A stretch of 38,154 bases of DNA from Hyphomicrobiales bacterium (GCA_947447895.1 CANFLM010000020.1:1-38154), one strand, 5' to 3'; positions 1 to 10,953 are shown, numbered from the stretch's first letter. Translations and numbers: made by a program. The notes: generated from the sequence alone by a model not told the origin.

Positions 1-1
1 C

Positions 2-904
2 AACGGTTTGCGTGACCGCGTGACAGCTGCTTTGGCCGGACGCCGGACGGCCTTGCGCGATGCGGCCCTCGATGCGCGGCTGGAGGCCGAGCGGTCCGAT
101 GTGACGCTGCCTTTGCCCGAAAGTCTGGCATCCCGCGGGCGGATCCATCCGATCTCGCAGGTGATCGACGAATTGACCACGATCTTCGCCGATATGGGCT
201 TTGCGGTGGCCGAGGGTCCGGATATCGAGACCGATTTCTATAATTTCACCGCGTTGAATTTCCCGCTCGGCCATCCGGCGCGTGAAATGCACGATACGTT
301 TTTCTTCAAGCCCGATGCGAATGGCGAGCGCAAGGTGCTGCGCACCCATACCAGTCCGGTGCAGATCCGCACCATGATGAGCCAGAAACCGCCGATCCGG
401 GTGATCATTCCGGGCCGCACCTATCGCTGTGACTCGGACCAGACCCATACACCGATGTTCCATCAGGTCGAGGGTCTGGTGATCGACAAAGGCTCGCATA
501 TGGGCCATCTGAAATGGATCCTGGCAGAATTCTGCAAGGCGTTCTTCGAGGTCGATGACGTCAAGATGCGCTTCCGGCCGTCGTTTTTCCCGTTCACCGA
601 ACCCTCGATGGAAGTCGATATCCAATGCACCCGCAAGGGCGGCGAAATCCGCTTCGGCGAGGGCGACGACTGGCTCGAAATTCTCGGCTGCGGCATGGTC
701 CACCGCAATGTCATCAGCAATTGCGGGCTTGATCCGGATGAGTATCAGGGCTTTGCCTGGGGCATGGGGATCGACCGCATTGCCATGCTGAAATACGGCA
801 TGCCGGATTTGCGGCCCTTCTTCGAGGCCGATGTCCGCTGGCTCGGCCATTACGGGTTCCGTCCGCTGGACCTGCCGACTTTGGCGGGTGGCTTGAGCGT
901 GTAA
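2..904 (+). CDS. pheS: Phenylalanine-tRNA ligase alpha subunit, 5' end outside the window
   Basis: Catalytic alpha subunit of the cytoplasmic (alpha-beta)2 PheRS, which charges tRNA-Phe. The reading frame is open from base 2 to the TAA at 902-904, giving 300 visible residues. The family is usually about 340-360 residues, so the N-terminal part of the coiled-coil arm is missing off the left edge; the TTG at base 8 is not a real start. Visible class II synthetase blocks are the motif 2 region with [12 protein letters not shown] and EVDIQ, and the motif 3 region with GWGMGIDR-like residues ([16 protein letters not shown]) followed by DLRPFFEAD. pheT follows after 70 bases on the same strand, the usual pheST arrangement. 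No oddities are seen in the visible part. Confidence 0.97.
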   Translation, partial: NGLRDRVTAALAGRRTALRDAALDARLEAERSDVTLPLPESLASRGRIHPISQVIDELTTIFADMGFAVAEGPDIETDFYNFTALNFPLGHPAREMHDTFFFKPDANGERKVLRTHTSPVQIRTMMSQKPPIRVIIPGRTYRCDSDQTHTPMFHQVEGLVIDKGSHMGHLKWILAEFCKAFFEVDDVKMRFRPSFFPFTEPSMEVDIQCTRKGGEIRFGEGDDWLEILGCGMVHRNVISNCGLDPDEYQGFAWGMGIDRIAMLKYGMPDLRPFFEADVRWLGHYGFRPLDLPTLAGGLSV

Positions 905-974
905 CGGCCATTTCGATTGAGAACAGGGTATTGGCGGGATCACCGCCATCCTCGATTTTGCTCAGGGAACAGAC

Positions 975-3398
975 ATGAAATTCACCCTCTCCTGGCTTAA
1001 AGATTACCTCGATACCTCGGCCTCGCTTGACGAGATCGTCGAAGCGTTGACGCGTGTCGGTCTTGAGGTCGAAGGTGTGGATGATCCCGCCAAATTGCTG
1101 GCGCCTTACATGACGGCGTCGGTGATTTCGGCCGAGCAGCATCCCAATGCCGACCGCTTGCGGGTGTGCATTGTCGATGTCGGCGACGGCAAGCCGGTGC
1201 AGGTGGTGTGTGGTGCGCCCAATGCGCGGGCGGGCATGAAAAGCGTGTTCTCGCCGCCCGGCACCTATATTCCGGGCAAGAATATCACGCTCGGTGTCGG
1301 CATGATCCGCGGCGTCGAAAGTGCGGGCATGTTGTGCTCGGCCTTCGAACTCGGCCTGTCGGAAGATCACGAAGGCATTATCGACCTGCCGGCCGATGCG
1401 CCGGTCGGGGTTGCCTATGCCGATTATGCCGGTCTGGATGATCCGGTGATCGACGTGGCCATCACCCCCAACCGGTCGGATGCGCTGGGCGTTTACGGCA
1501 TCGCACGCGATCTGGCGGCAGCGGGTCTGGGCACGCTGAAGTCGCCTCTGGTGGCTGCCGTTCACGGGCAGGGAGACTGTCCTGTGCATGTGACACTCGA
1601 TTTTGCGGCTGACGAACAAAAGCTGGCTCCGGCTTTCGCGCTGCGTCTGGTCAAAAATGTCAAAAACGGCGCCAGCCCCGACTGGATGCAGCGGCGGTTG
1701 AAGGCCATCGGCCTGCGCCCGATCAATGCGCTGGTCGACATCACCAATTATCTGACCTTCGACCGCGGCCGTCCCTTGCATGTGTTCGATGCCAAAAAGG
1801 TCCATGGGGCTTTGACGGTCCGTCATGCCACGAATGGCGAGCAGATCGTCGCGCTGGATGGCAAGACCTATACGCTCGACCATGGCATGGTGGTGATTGC
1901 CGATGATAACGGCGTGGAATCCATCGCCGGTGTGATGGGCGGCGAGCAATCGGGGTGCGACGAACAGACCACCGATGTGCTGATCGAATCCGCGCTGTGG
2001 GATCCGCTCAACATTGCCCAGACAGGCCGCAAACTCGGCATCAACACCGATGCACGCTACCGGTTCGAGCGCGGGGTCGATCCGGCCTTCTGCCTGCCGG
2101 GGATCGAGCTGGCGACCCATTGGGTGCAGCAATTGTGCGGTGGCGAGGCCAGCGAGGTTTTGCTGGCGGGTCAGGTGCCGCATCCCGCCTTGCACATCGC
2201 TTTCCCGCTGGATGAGGTCGAGCGTTTGACCGGCCTGCATTGCGAGGCAGACAAGAAAATTGCGATCCTGCAGAGCCTCGGCTTCGAGGTGACAGGATCC
2301 GCGCCTGTCGTCGATGTTGTGGTGCCGACATGGCGGCCCGATGTCGAGGGCAAGGCCGATCTGGTCGAAGAAATCGTCCGCATCATCGGTCTGGACCATG
2401 TGGCGGCCGTGCCGTTCATGCGCGAGCCGCAGGTGGTGGCCAAGCCCGTGTTGACCTTGATCCAGAAGCGCACCCGTCTGGCCAAGCGGGCTTTGGCCAG
2501 CCGTGGCATGGTCGAAGCGGTGACTTGGTCCTTTATCAGCCATGACGAGGCGGTGCTGTTTGGCGGCGGCGCGGATGAACTGGCTTTGGCCAATCCGATT
2601 GCCTCCGATCTGTCCGACATGCGCCCCAGCCTGTTGCCGGGTCTGGTGAAATCGGCGCAACGCAATGCCGACCGCGGCATGCCCGATGTCGCTCTGTTCG
2701 AGGTCGGACAGGTGTTTGCCGGTGAAAAGCCCGAAGACCAGACCATAGCTGCCAGCGGCATCCGCCGCGCGCAGGCGCAGCCGCAGGTCTCCGGACGCCA
2801 CTGGGCTGTCCCGGCCCGTTCGGTCGATCTCTATGATGCCAAGGCCGATGCCTATGCGGTGTTGGAAGCGCTGGGCGTCCCGACTGGCGGCTTGCAGCTG
2901 GTGGCCGGCGGGCCGTCCTGGTTCCATCCGGGCCGTTCGGCGACCTTGCAGTTCGGACCCAAACTGGTGGTCGGGGCATTCGGCGAATTGCATCCGCGTG
3001 CGCTTGAGGCGCTGGATGCCAAGGGGCCGATGGTGGGCTTTGAAATCAATCTCGACCGCTTGCCGCCGCCCAAGGCCAAGCCGACCAAAATGAAGGCCAA
3101 GCTGGTCCTGTCGGATTTCCAGCCTGTGCTGCGTGATTTTGCGTTTGTTGTGCCCCATATTGTGGCATCAGGTGATGTGCTCAAGGCGGCGCAGGCGGCC
3201 GAGCGCGCCCTGATCACCGATGTGACGCTGTTCGATGTCTATACCGGGCCAGGGATCGCAGACGGCCATAAGTCTCTGGCCATCACGGTGTCGTTGCAGC
3301 CTCAGGATCGCACTTTGACGGATGCCGATCTTGAAAGCATCAGCGACAGGATTGTTGCGGAAGTGGCTAAAAAAACGGGCGCGGTTTTGCGCGCCTAA
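975..3398 (+). CDS. pheT: Phenylalanine-tRNA ligase beta subunit
   Basis: Beta subunit of PheRS, 807 residues, the normal full length. The N-terminal residues ([12 protein letters not shown]) are typical of the family. The EMAP/OB-type tRNA-binding domain covers roughly residues 40-150. The B3/B4 editing region follows, with [17 protein letters not shown] at its start, then B5 and a catalytic-like core. The C-terminal FDX-ACB anticodon-binding domain covers roughly residues 710-807 and contains [14 protein letters not shown]. The ATG at 975 lies 70 bases after the pheS stop and agrees with the family N-terminus. A long open frame on the opposite strand across this gene is a composition shadow. 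Confidence 0.98.
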   Translation: MKFTLSWLKDYLDTSASLDEIVEALTRVGLEVEGVDDPAKLLAPYMTASVISAEQHPNADRLRVCIVDVGDGKPVQVVCGAPNARAGMKSVFSPPGTYIPGKNITLGVGMIRGVESAGMLCSAFELGLSEDHEGIIDLPADAPVGVAYADYAGLDDPVIDVAITPNRSDALGVYGIARDLAAAGLGTLKSPLVAAVHGQGDCPVHVTLDFAADEQKLAPAFALRLVKNVKNGASPDWMQRRLKAIGLRPINALVDITNYLTFDRGRPLHVFDAKKVHGALTVRHATNGEQIVALDGKTYTLDHGMVVIADDNGVESIAGVMGGEQSGCDEQTTDVLIESALWDPLNIAQTGRKLGINTDARYRFERGVDPAFCLPGIELATHWVQQLCGGEASEVLLAGQVPHPALHIAFPLDEVERLTGLHCEADKKIAILQSLGFEVTGSAPVVDVVVPTWRPDVEGKADLVEEIVRIIGLDHVAAVPFMREPQVVAKPVLTLIQKRTRLAKRALASRGMVEAVTWSFISHDEAVLFGGGADELALANPIASDLSDMRPSLLPGLVKSAQRNADRGMPDVALFEVGQVFAGEKPEDQTIAASGIRRAQAQPQVSGRHWAVPARSVDLYDAKADAYAVLEALGVPTGGLQLVAGGPSWFHPGRSATLQFGPKLVVGAFGELHPRALEALDAKGPMVGFEINLDRLPPPKAKPTKMKAKLVLSDFQPVLRDFAFVVPHIVASGDVLKAAQAAERALITDVTLFDVYTGPGIADGHKSLAITVSLQPQDRTLTDADLESISDRIVAEVAKKTGAVLRA
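3378..3395 (+). terminator. Weak hairpin at the pheT 3' end
   Basis: GGCGCG and CGCGCC form a 6-bp stem around a GTTTTG loop, overlapping the last codons of pheT. The downstream sequence (TAATCTTGGTTCTTT) has only a broken T tract, so this is at best a weak or partial terminator before the next gene, which starts about 30 bases on. Confidence 0.25.
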
Positions 3399-3427
3399 TC
3401 TTGGTTCTTTGAAAGTTGGTAAGTCTG

Positions 3428-4120
3428 ATGTCCCAATCGATACGGATGAAACATGATGCGACCGTTTCCCGCCGCTCTTTGCTGGCTGGATTGGTCGGCG
3501 TGACAGCCTTGAGTGTGGCAGGATGCCAATCGGTCCCCGAACCGACCGTCACCGCCCCTCCCGAAGATTATGACGACAGCTGGTATATCGGCTCGATCCC
3601 CGATCAGCCCTTTGATATTCCGCTGGTCGACCGTACCCGCATGAAACCGGAACTGATGCGCCAGACCGTGCCTTATTCAGGCGGCGAGAAGGCAGGCACC
3701 ATTGTTGTCAATATCGACGAGCGGTTCCTTTACTTTGTCCAGTCCGACAATACCGCGTTGCGTTACGGCATCGGGGTCGGGCGCCAGGGCTTTTCGTGGC
3801 GCGGCATTGCCGAAGTCGGCCGCAAGGGTGTCTGGCCCGAATGGCGTCCGACAAGCACCATGAAGCGGGTGCTGAAAGGCCTGCCCGAACACATGGCCGG
3901 TGGTGTGGACAGCCCGCTCGGCGCGCGCGCGCTGTATCTCTATCAGAACGGCCATGATATCCTGTTCCGCATCCACGGCACCAACGAGCCGTGGTCAATC
4001 GGCGAACAGGTGTCCTCCGGCTGTGTCCGCATGCTCAACGAGGACATTTTTGACCTTTATAACCGGGTCAAGACCGGCACGGTTGTCAAAGTCCGCAAAG
4101 GCGGCGGTTGGTTCAACTGA
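3428..4120 (+). CDS. L,D-transpeptidase (YkuD domain) lipoprotein with Tat-like signal
   Basis: Predicted periplasmic L,D-transpeptidase that would make 3-3 peptidoglycan crosslinks or attach proteins to peptidoglycan. With the ATG at 3428 it has 230 residues. The signal contains SRRSLLAG, a twin-arginine-like motif, then a hydrophobic run and a lipobox VAGC with C33, so a Tat-exported lipoprotein is likely. The YkuD signature is complete: HGTNEPW (H183) and SSGCVRM (catalytic C199). An in-frame ATG at 3446 also leaves the signal intact, and a TTG at 3416 is less likely. It follows pheT closely and could be read through from it, but no functional link is known. The specific role (crosslinking or anchoring) cannot be told from sequence. 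Confidence 0.9.
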   Translation: MSQSIRMKHDATVSRRSLLAGLVGVTALSVAGCQSVPEPTVTAPPEDYDDSWYIGSIPDQPFDIPLVDRTRMKPELMRQTVPYSGGEKAGTIVVNIDERFLYFVQSDNTALRYGIGVGRQGFSWRGIAEVGRKGVWPEWRPTSTMKRVLKGLPEHMAGGVDSPLGARALYLYQNGHDILFRIHGTNEPWSIGEQVSSGCVRMLNEDIFDLYNRVKTGTVVKVRKGGGWFN

Positions 4121-4130
4121 TTGAAACCAT

Positions 4131-4892
4131 TTAGGCGGGTGGGGCCACCGCCCGCTGGTAATGGATGGTATCAAACCGCATCGACAGTGCATCCACCATC
4201 AGCAAACGTCCGACCAGATCCTCGCCGAATGGCACGATGGCCCTGATGACCTCGAGGGCCATCAGCGAGCCCATGACCCCTGCCAGAGCCCCCAGCACGC
4301 CCGCTTCGGCACAATGGGGGAGGCTGCCTTCGGCAGGCGGGGTCGGAAACAGGCAGCGATAGGTCGGGTTCCACTGCCCCTGCTTGTCGGTCTGGTAGCC
4401 TTTGAGAGTGGTCAGACTGCCATCGAACCGTCCCAATGCGGCGGTAACAAGCGGCTTACGGGCCACAAGGCAGGCATCGGCCACGCTATAGCGGGTGGTA
4501 AAATTATCCGATCCATCGGCCACCACATCATAGGCTTCGAGCAAAGCGGGCAGGTTGTCGGCTGTTGCCCTGCCGTTATGGCAGGTCACAAAGACATGCG
4601 GATTGATGGCTGTCAGCACTTCTTTGGCACTGTCGGTTTTGGCCATGCCCACGCTTGCGGTGTGATGGATCACCTGCCGCTGCAAATTCGACAGGCTGAC
4701 CGTATCATCGTCGACAAGGCCGATATGCCCGCAGCCGGCGGCGGCCAGATACAGGAGGAGAGGCGCGCCGAGGCCACCGGCACCGATGACCAGGACGCGC
4801 GCCTGTTTGAGTTTCATCTGCCCTGGCCCGCCGATTTCCGGCAGGATGATATGGCGGGCATAACGCTCGATCTCGGCCGGTGTCAGTGTCAT
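4131..4892 (-). CDS. MoeB/ThiF/HesA-family E1-like adenylyltransferase
   Basis: Enzyme of 253 residues that would adenylate the C-terminal Gly-Gly of a small sulfur carrier such as MoaD or ThiS. The N-terminal LTPAEIERYARHIILPEIG block, nucleotide-binding GAGGLGAPLLLYLA (37-50), DDDTVSLSNLQRQ and the ADGSDNFTTRY region (Asp of the adenylation site) are present. C194 in LPHCAEAGVLG matches the catalytic cysteine position. The usual zinc pair is broken: the family CxxC reads TYRC (T177, C180), and no second CxxC occurs at the C-terminus. The start chosen is the ATG at 4892, with AGAGG 8 bases upstream, over a GTG at 4898. It lies 38 bases after the SDR gene in the same direction, so it may be cotranscribed. 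MoeB and ThiF cannot be separated here. Confidence 0.88.
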   Translation of the reverse strand: MTLTPAEIERYARHIILPEIGGPGQMKLKQARVLVIGAGGLGAPLLLYLAAAGCGHIGLVDDDTVSLSNLQRQVIHHTASVGMAKTDSAKEVLTAINPHVFVTCHNGRATADNLPALLEAYDVVADGSDNFTTRYSVADACLVARKPLVTAALGRFDGSLTTLKGYQTDKQGQWNPTYRCLFPTPPAEGSLPHCAEAGVLGALAGVMGSLMALEVIRAIVPFGEDLVGRLLMVDALSMRFDTIHYQRAVAPPA

Positions 4893-4930
4893 GAACACAC
4901 CCTCTGCTTCAACCGGGCGTTGATGATGGT

Positions 4931-5692
4931 TCAGCCGCGGCCGACCAGCGGCATTTTGGTGGCCATCACCGTGATGTTCTGCACATTGGCCTCCAGCGGC
5001 AGGCTGGCCATATAGACCACGGCACTGGCGACATTGGCAACATCCATCACCGGCTCGGGTGCCATGGTGCCATTGGCTTGCGGCACGCCGCCGCTCATTG
5101 CCGATGTCATGGCCGAAGCGGCATTGCCGATGTCGATCTGGCCGCAGGCAATGTCATATTTGCGGCCATCCAGCGAGGTGGTTTTGGTCAGGCCCGAGAC
5201 GGCGTGTTTGGTGGCTGTATAGGGAATGGAATTCGGGCGCGGTGCCTGCGAGGAGACCGAGCCGTTGTTGATGATGCGGCCGCCATGCGGGGTTTGTGCC
5301 TTCATGATCTTGAAGGCCTGCTGGGTGCAGTAGAACACAGCCGACAGGTTGGTGTTGACCACGGTCTGCCAGTCTTTCGGATCCAGATCTTCCAGCAGTA
5401 CGCCGGGAGGCGCATTGACACCGGCATTGTTGAACAGGACATCCAGCCGGCCATATTTGTCTTTGACAGCGGCAAACAGCTTGGCCACCTGCTCGGGATC
5501 GGTCAGATCGGCGGGAATGGCCAACAGGCTGCCCGACAGGCCCTGGCCAGCGGCAACGGTTTCATCCAGTGCCGATGCGCGGCGACCGGTGATGACGACC
5601 GTATAGCCCTCTTTGGCCATGGCCAGCGCAACGGCGCGTCCGACGCCTGAACCGGCTCCGGTGATCAGGGCAATTTTATTGTTTCCGCTCAT
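4931..5692 (-). CDS. SDR-family NAD(P)-dependent oxidoreductase
   Basis: Classical short-chain dehydrogenase of 253 residues and cytoplasmic. It has the Rossmann TGAGSGVG motif near the N-terminus, NNAGV in the middle, the catalytic serine in NNGSVSS, and YTATK with catalytic Tyr and Lys. The ATG at 5692 is preceded by GGAAGGAA at 8 bases. The gene sits 47 bases downstream of an IlvD/Edd dehydratase in the same direction. From this I infer that it oxidises a hydroxyl of a sugar, sugar acid or related polyol in the same pathway. The substrate cannot be read from the sequence. Confidence 0.9.
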   Translation of the reverse strand: MSGNNKIALITGAGSGVGRAVALAMAKEGYTVVITGRRASALDETVAAGQGLSGSLLAIPADLTDPEQVAKLFAAVKDKYGRLDVLFNNAGVNAPPGVLLEDLDPKDWQTVVNTNLSAVFYCTQQAFKIMKAQTPHGGRIINNGSVSSQAPRPNSIPYTATKHAVSGLTKTTSLDGRKYDIACGQIDIGNAASAMTSAMSGGVPQANGTMAPEPVMDVANVASAVVYMASLPLEANVQNITVMATKMPLVGRG

Positions 5693-5739
5693 GGTGGTGT
5701 TCCTTCCGGTCAGTGTCTGGAGCCGTTGTGATCCGGCTG

Positions 5740-7485
5740 TTATGAATTGGATGTCTGGACGGGCGTTTTGCGCAGGAAGTCAAAGTCGCAGCCCTGATCC
5801 GCCTGATTAACATTGTTCAGATAAAGCGACAAATAGCCGCGATCGGACCCCGCGTGTGGCTTGGGTGCGGTCCATTCGGCCTTGCGTCTGGTCAATTCGA
5901 CTTCCTCGACCAGCAGGTCGATCCGTCGGTTCTCGACATCCAGCCGGATACGGTCGCCATTGCGCACCAGACCCAGGGGTCCGCCGATGGCTGCTTCCGG
6001 GACGATGTGCAGCACGATGGTGCCGAAGGCGGTGCCGGACATGCGGGCATCCGATATGCGGACCATGTCCTTGACGCCCTGCTGGGCCAATTTGCGCGGG
6101 ATCGGCAAATAGCCCGCCTCGGGCATTCCGGGTGCGCCGACAGGCCCGGCATTGCGCAGCACCAGCACATCATCGGCCGTGACATCGAGATCGGGGTCGT
6201 CCATGCGCAGCGTCATGTCTTCCACCGATTCAAAGACCACGGCGCGGCCTTCGTGCTGCATCAGGGTTGGCGAAGCAGCCGATTGCTTGATCAGCGCGCC
6301 TTGCGGAGCAAGATTGCCGCTCAACACCGCCATGGCACCCGAGGCCTGCAAGGGATTGGCACGGGTGCGGATGATGGTCTGGTTCGGCACCTCCTCGGCC
6401 CGCGCAATGGAGGCCGACAGAGGTTCACCCGTCACCGTCATGGCCGTCCCGTCAATCAGGTCGCCGAGTTCCTTCATCAATTTCGGCACGCCACCGGCCC
6501 AATGGAAATGCTCCATGTAATGGGCACCCGAGGGCTTGAGATCGATCAGGGTCGGCACCTCGCGGCCCATGCGGTCGAAGTCCCCCATATCGATCTCGAT
6601 GCCCAGCCGTCCGGCAAGGGCGGCCAGATGCACAAGACCGTTGGTCGATCCGCCAATCGACTGCAAGACAGTCAAGGCATTGCGGAAGGCGGTTTCGGTC
6701 ATGATCTCCGAGGGCTTCGGCCCCCCGGTTTTGGCCATTTCGACCGCCCGCTTGCCGGCCGCTTCGGCGGCGCGCAACCGGTCGGCATGGGTGGCGGGAA
6801 TCGATCCGGTTCCGGGCATGGCAATACCGAGCGCTTCACTGACGCAGGCCATGGTCGAGGCCGTGCCCATCACCATGCAGGTGCCATTGGTGGGGGCCAG
6901 ACGGCCGCTCAACACATCGATTTCTTCCTCGTCGATCGTGCCGGCGCGATGGGCCGCCCATAGTCTGCGGCAATCGGTGCACGCCCCCAATTCCTCGCCT
7001 TTGTGATGCCCGACCAGCATCGGGCCGGTGATCAGCATGATGGCGGGGACATCGGCACTGGCGGCGGCCATCAACTGGGCCGGGACGGTTTTATCGCATC
7101 CGCCGATCAGCACGATGGAATCCATCGGCTGGGCGCGGATCATTTCTTCGGTATCCATGGCCATCAGATTGCGCAGGAACATGGATGTGGGGTTGGAAAA
7201 ACTCTCATGGATCGAGATGGTCGGGAAGGCCATCGGCAGGCCACCGGCCAGCATCACCCCGCGTTTCACAGCCTCGATGAGCTGCGGCACATTGCCGTGG
7301 CAGGGGTTGTAATCGCTGAATGTGTCTGTGATGCCGATGATCGGCCGCTCAAGCGCATCATCACTGAAGCCCATGGCCTTGATAAAGGCCCGGCGTAAAA
7401 ACAGCGAGAAACCCGGATCCCCGTAACTGGTGAGCCCTTTGCGCATACCCTTGGTCATATTCTGCGTCCACCCTGATGCTGCCAT
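5740..7485 (-). CDS. IlvD/Edd-family dehydratase, probably acting on a sugar acid
   Basis: Dehydratase of 581 residues carrying an Fe-S cluster. The three expected cluster cysteines are visible: C62 in NPCHGN, C130 in GGCDKT and C203 in [11 protein letters not shown]. Other family blocks are [27 protein letters not shown] and [13 protein letters not shown]. Length and C-terminal features (ending near GCDFDFL) resemble my recollection of the arabinonate/xylonate dehydratase branch more than branched-chain IlvD, but this is inference from memory. It would convert an aldonate to a 2-keto-3-deoxy acid. A weak ribosome-binding site precedes the ATG at 7485. The SDR gene follows directly. It starts 130 bases after the end of tadC and probably has its own promoter, which I could not place. 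Confidence 0.85.
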   Translation of the reverse strand: MAASGWTQNMTKGMRKGLTSYGDPGFSLFLRRAFIKAMGFSDDALERPIIGITDTFSDYNPCHGNVPQLIEAVKRGVMLAGGLPMAFPTISIHESFSNPTSMFLRNLMAMDTEEMIRAQPMDSIVLIGGCDKTVPAQLMAAASADVPAIMLITGPMLVGHHKGEELGACTDCRRLWAAHRAGTIDEEEIDVLSGRLAPTNGTCMVMGTASTMACVSEALGIAMPGTGSIPATHADRLRAAEAAGKRAVEMAKTGGPKPSEIMTETAFRNALTVLQSIGGSTNGLVHLAALAGRLGIEIDMGDFDRMGREVPTLIDLKPSGAHYMEHFHWAGGVPKLMKELGDLIDGTAMTVTGEPLSASIARAEEVPNQTIIRTRANPLQASGAMAVLSGNLAPQGALIKQSAASPTLMQHEGRAVVFESVEDMTLRMDDPDLDVTADDVLVLRNAGPVGAPGMPEAGYLPIPRKLAQQGVKDMVRISDARMSGTAFGTIVLHIVPEAAIGGPLGLVRNGDRIRLDVENRRIDLLVEEVELTRRKAEWTAPKPHAGSDRGYLSLYLNNVNQADQGCDFDFLRKTPVQTSNS

Positions 7486-7615
7486 TGGAAGGCAGGAATT
7501 TTTCGGTGCCTACTGAACGACGCAAGCGTGATCCGTGCAAGAGGGAACAGCGCCCCGTGTGCCTATAATTTGACATCGCAGCCATAACGGGAGCGGGGGG
7601 CGGGTTAACCCGCTG

Positions 7616-8545
7616 TTAATCGGCTGAAATCCCGCCGAGTAAAATCGGGGCAAAGACCATCAGCAACACACAGGGCATCATGAAGACCATGATAATGACC
7701 GAGACCTTGGTTGGCAGTTTGAGAACCATCCGTTCCAGGATTGTCAACTGTTCGGATCTGACCGTATCGGAGAGAACATGCAGGGCGTCAGACATGGAGG
7801 TCCCATAGCGTTCCGATTGGAGGACAACCAAGACGAAGTCGTCAACAGCAGGAGACGGAATACGGCGCTTGAAATTCATCAGGGCCTTTTCCCGGCTGCC
7901 AAGAATATGGATATCCCTCACGATCCGCGATAGTTCCTCACCCGTCACCGGTGAAAGGATCGAGGCATCACGGGTTACGCGTTGCAAAGCATGCTCGAAT
8001 GAAATCCCCGACTGGATGCAGATGATGAGCAGATCGAGAACCGAGGGAAAGGTCATCATGAATTCCGCGGCCCGATTTTTGGCATCAATCTGGATCAAGA
8101 CATCAGGCACAGGAAATGTCGCGGCCCCGATAACAGCAGACAAAATGAGTGATATTAAATTAAATTGCGCATTGTTTTCATCAATAATGTATCCAGCCAG
8201 ATTGAAATTATAGAAAACGGCACCAACCAAAAATGGCATGACAAGCTTGGCAAGCAAAACACTGTCAAGTGTCATTGTTGTTGATTTGCCGGTATCCGCC
8301 AAAACGACTTTAATTTTCTCGACTTTAAAAAAATTCTGCAAATTTAATTGTTCAATGATGTCGAGAGTATAATCACCAAGGCTTTTTTTCTCTGACGTTG
8401 CTGTTTTTCGCTGAGTCAAAGTGCTTACAAAGCGCATTTTTTGGAATATTCTTAAAAAAGATTCATCAAACAGGATATAAATAGCTATTCCAGCTAATAA
8501 AGTGATTAAAATAAGAGATAAAATAATGATTGTTGCGTGATTCAT
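7616..8545 (-). CDS. tadC: Tad pilus inner-membrane platform protein TadC
   Basis: Protein of 309 residues with a T2SSF (GspF-type) domain. It has an N-terminal membrane segment, a central hydrophobic pair and a C-terminal hydrophobic hairpin. Family blocks seen are FPSVLDLLIICIQSG and the REKALMNFKRRIPSPAVDDFV region. With TadB it forms the inner-membrane platform that couples the CpaF ATPase to pilus assembly. It is the last gene of the cluster, three bases after the tadB stop. The N-terminal third is clearly AT-rich (runs of A and T between 8130 and 8545), whereas the C-terminal half has composition nearer to neighbouring chromosomal genes. Confidence 0.92.
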   Translation of the reverse strand: MNHATIIILSLILITLLAGIAIYILFDESFLRIFQKMRFVSTLTQRKTATSEKKSLGDYTLDIIEQLNLQNFFKVEKIKVVLADTGKSTTMTLDSVLLAKLVMPFLVGAVFYNFNLAGYIIDENNAQFNLISLILSAVIGAATFPVPDVLIQIDAKNRAAEFMMTFPSVLDLLIICIQSGISFEHALQRVTRDASILSPVTGEELSRIVRDIHILGSREKALMNFKRRIPSPAVDDFVLVVLQSERYGTSMSDALHVLSDTVRSEQLTILERMVLKLPTKVSVIIMVFMMPCVLLMVFAPILLGGISAD

Positions 8546-8548
8546 TGT

Positions 8549-9454
8549 TTAAAACTTAATTTTTAAAGTGTATAAAAGGGCACCAATTCCACAAGACATC
8601 CAGAAAATAATAAACAATAGAATGATGTTGCCAAATGTTGTATCAAACAATAGCTGCATTTTTTCTGGATATTGAGAATTAATCATTGCATATACACCAA
8701 TTGGCATAATAGACACAATAATAGCGGTCATTTTTCCTTCGGTTGTAACAGTTTTTGCCTTCTCGCGCATCGCATTGTCGGACCTGATTGCATGCGCCAG
8801 ACTGCTCAAGACATCCGAAATATTACCGCCGGTTTGTTGCTGGATATTCATCACGAAACTGAGCAGACGCGTTTCTTTGGTGTTCAAACGGTCAGCCATG
8901 GCTTCAAAGCATTCCGACAGGCTGATTCCGACCCGCTGGTTTTGAACAATCTGTCTGAATTCCGATTTGACCGGTTCTGCAGTGTCGGTTGAAACCAATT
9001 TGATGCAATCGCTGACCGTCAAGCCGGCTTTTGCACCGCGAATGATGGCATCGATCGCATTGGGCAACCGATCACGGAATTGTGTCATCCGCCTTTTCGT
9101 AAGAAATTCCAAAATGAAGCGGGGAACAAAAAACAGGTTCATTAATAAAAGTATCATATCAACTATATTATTATGAAAAATAAGATGAATTAATATGATC
9201 ATTAAAAAACCATATAAATAAACGCGTGCATGAAATTGAAATGGAGTTATCTCAAGACCAGCAGCTTTTACACGATCTTGCATCTTTGAAGATAATCTAA
9301 TCCCGACTTTTTTCCGTTCCCGTGCCGATGTATAAAGTGTCCTGACCAAATAATCCTTATAGTCAGGTTCGAATATTTGCTTGCGAAACATGACAAGCAG
9401 CATAACAAGAACAACAAATGCAAGGCTGATTTGAATGAGAAAAATTTTGCTCAT
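8549..9454 (-). CDS. tadB: Tad pilus inner-membrane platform protein TadB
   Basis: Protein of 301 residues of the T2SSF family and partner of TadC. It has an N-terminal transmembrane segment (residues about 4-22), a hydrophobic pair around residues 80-115, the T2SSF block FRDRLPNAIDAIIRGAKAGLTVSDCI, the characteristic QQQTGGNISDVLSSLAHAIR, and two C-terminal membrane segments. The stop of cpaF and the start of tadB are separated by one base, so the two are translationally coupled. AT content is high in the hydrophobic parts. Confidence 0.93.
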   Translation of the reverse strand: MSKIFLIQISLAFVVLVMLLVMFRKQIFEPDYKDYLVRTLYTSARERKKVGIRLSSKMQDRVKAAGLEITPFQFHARVYLYGFLMIILIHLIFHNNIVDMILLLMNLFFVPRFILEFLTKRRMTQFRDRLPNAIDAIIRGAKAGLTVSDCIKLVSTDTAEPVKSEFRQIVQNQRVGISLSECFEAMADRLNTKETRLLSFVMNIQQQTGGNISDVLSSLAHAIRSDNAMREKAKTVTTEGKMTAIIVSIMPIGVYAMINSQYPEKMQLLFDTTFGNIILLFIIFWMSCGIGALLYTLKIKF

Positions 9455-9455
9455 A

Positions 9456-10949
9456 TCACTCTCGCGGCTTTGATTGGCCTGCTTCGGCGTTCAGGGCATC
9501 CATAACATTTTCGAGGCGGGCATCTTCGTTGAAATAGCGGGCGCGTTCCCATAAACGCGGGCGGTAAATGCCAGTGCCTATATGCTGCCCTTTCAAGCGG
9601 CCGTTATCATCCTCGCCGATAATTTTGAAGATCGCGAGGTCCTGCATCACCAGCGTGTCGCCTTCCAGACCAAGCACTTCCGAAACGCTCATGACGCGGC
9701 GTGAGCCATCCCGCAGACGTTCAACCTGGATCACGATATCAATCGAACTGACGATCATGTCGCGAATCACGCGGATCGGCAGGTTGCTGGCATTCATATT
9801 GACCAGGGCTTCAATCCGTCCAATGGCCTCGCGAGCATTATTGGCGTGCACCGTGCCCATCGATCCGTCATGGCCGGTATTCATGGCTTGCAACAGATCC
9901 ATGGCCTCAGCGCCGCGCACTTCGCCCACGATAATCCGTTCGGGCCGCATACGAAGGCAATTCTTGATGAGATCACGCATGGTGATTTCGCCTGCGCCCT
10001 CCAGACTTGGCGGGCGTGTTTCGAGACGCACAACATGGGGCTGTTGCAACTGCAGTTCTGCGGTATCCTCGCAGGTAATAATCCGCTCGGTCGTATCGAT
10101 ATAGCGGGTCAGACAATTGAGCAGGGTTGTCTTGCCCGAGCCTGTCCCTCCGCTGATCAGAACATTGCAACGGATATGGCCGATGATTTGAATGAGTTCG
10201 GCAAGCGGTTTTGAGACGGCCCCGAATTTTTGCAATTGATCAAGCGTCAGGCGGTCTTTTTTGAATTTACGAATGGTCAGGACCGGCCCTTCAAGGGCCA
10301 GAGGGGGTGCGATGACGTTGATGCGGGAGCCATCTAGCAAGCGTGCATCGCATATGGGTGACGCTTCATCGATGCGGCGGCCGACCTGTCCGACCAGTCT
10401 TTGGCAGATATTCATCAATTGTTGTTGGTCACGGAATTCGACAGTCGTCAGCTGCATACGCCCGTTATATTCGGCATAAACCTGATGAGGACCGTTGACC
10501 ATAATGTCGTTGATATCATCACGCTCCATCAAGGGCTCGAGCGGACCAAGGCCTAGAAAATCACTGCACAGATCAGTGACGATTTCTTCTTGTTCTTCTA
10601 GGGTGATCTGGATGCCCCGAAGGGAAATGATTTCTGTCGTGACATCACGAATTTCATCTTTTGCACGGGATATTTCATAATTTGAAAGGAGTGTAATATC
10701 TATAATTTCAATAATAGCAGAAAAAATTTCTTGTTTCAGTCGATAATAACGATCTCTATCGCGTTCACGAAATGATAAAAAATCTACATCTTTATTAAAT
10801 TCATTTTTATTAAAAGAAATTGTTTCAGTCTCAAATTTTGTATTATTTTGTTCAGGATCAAGAAAAATTAAAGACGCATCAAGAGTGCGGGATTTTGTTG
10901 TATCCGAAGAGGGCGATGAATCTGAGGATGTGCCACGACGACCGAACAT
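9456..10949 (-). CDS. cpaF: Tad pilus assembly ATPase CpaF/TadA
   Basis: Cytoplasmic hexameric secretion ATPase of 497 residues that powers Flp pilus assembly. Walker A is GGTGSGKT (267-274). The Asp-box region contains CEDTAELQL, the Walker B region contains [18 protein letters not shown], and the His box contains [11 protein letters not shown]. Residues 1 to about 60 are a serine-rich, poorly conserved extension ([16 protein letters not shown] at the start) before the helical N-terminal domain. That 5' end (about 10650-10949) is strongly AT-rich compared with the ATPase core, which has near-average composition. It starts four bases after the cpaE stop. Confidence 0.96.
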   Translation of the reverse strand: MFGRRGTSSDSSPSSDTTKSRTLDASLIFLDPEQNNTKFETETISFNKNEFNKDVDFLSFRERDRDRYYRLKQEIFSAIIEIIDITLLSNYEISRAKDEIRDVTTEIISLRGIQITLEEQEEIVTDLCSDFLGLGPLEPLMERDDINDIMVNGPHQVYAEYNGRMQLTTVEFRDQQQLMNICQRLVGQVGRRIDEASPICDARLLDGSRINVIAPPLALEGPVLTIRKFKKDRLTLDQLQKFGAVSKPLAELIQIIGHIRCNVLISGGTGSGKTTLLNCLTRYIDTTERIITCEDTAELQLQQPHVVRLETRPPSLEGAGEITMRDLIKNCLRMRPERIIVGEVRGAEAMDLLQAMNTGHDGSMGTVHANNAREAIGRIEALVNMNASNLPIRVIRDMIVSSIDIVIQVERLRDGSRRVMSVSEVLGLEGDTLVMQDLAIFKIIGEDDNGRLKGQHIGTGIYRPRLWERARYFNEDARLENVMDALNAEAGQSKPRE

Positions 10950-10953
10950 GATG

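Noticed and set aside
714-3158. Open frame of 814 codons on the - strand across pheT
   Set aside because: It is antisense to a clear, full-length pheT and its translation is Arg/His/Gln-rich with no domain, a typical shadow of GC-rich coding sequence.
7600-7613. Palindrome GCGGGTTAACCCGC after tadC as a terminator
   Set aside because: Only five base pairs form around a TTAA loop, and no T run follows on the - strand.
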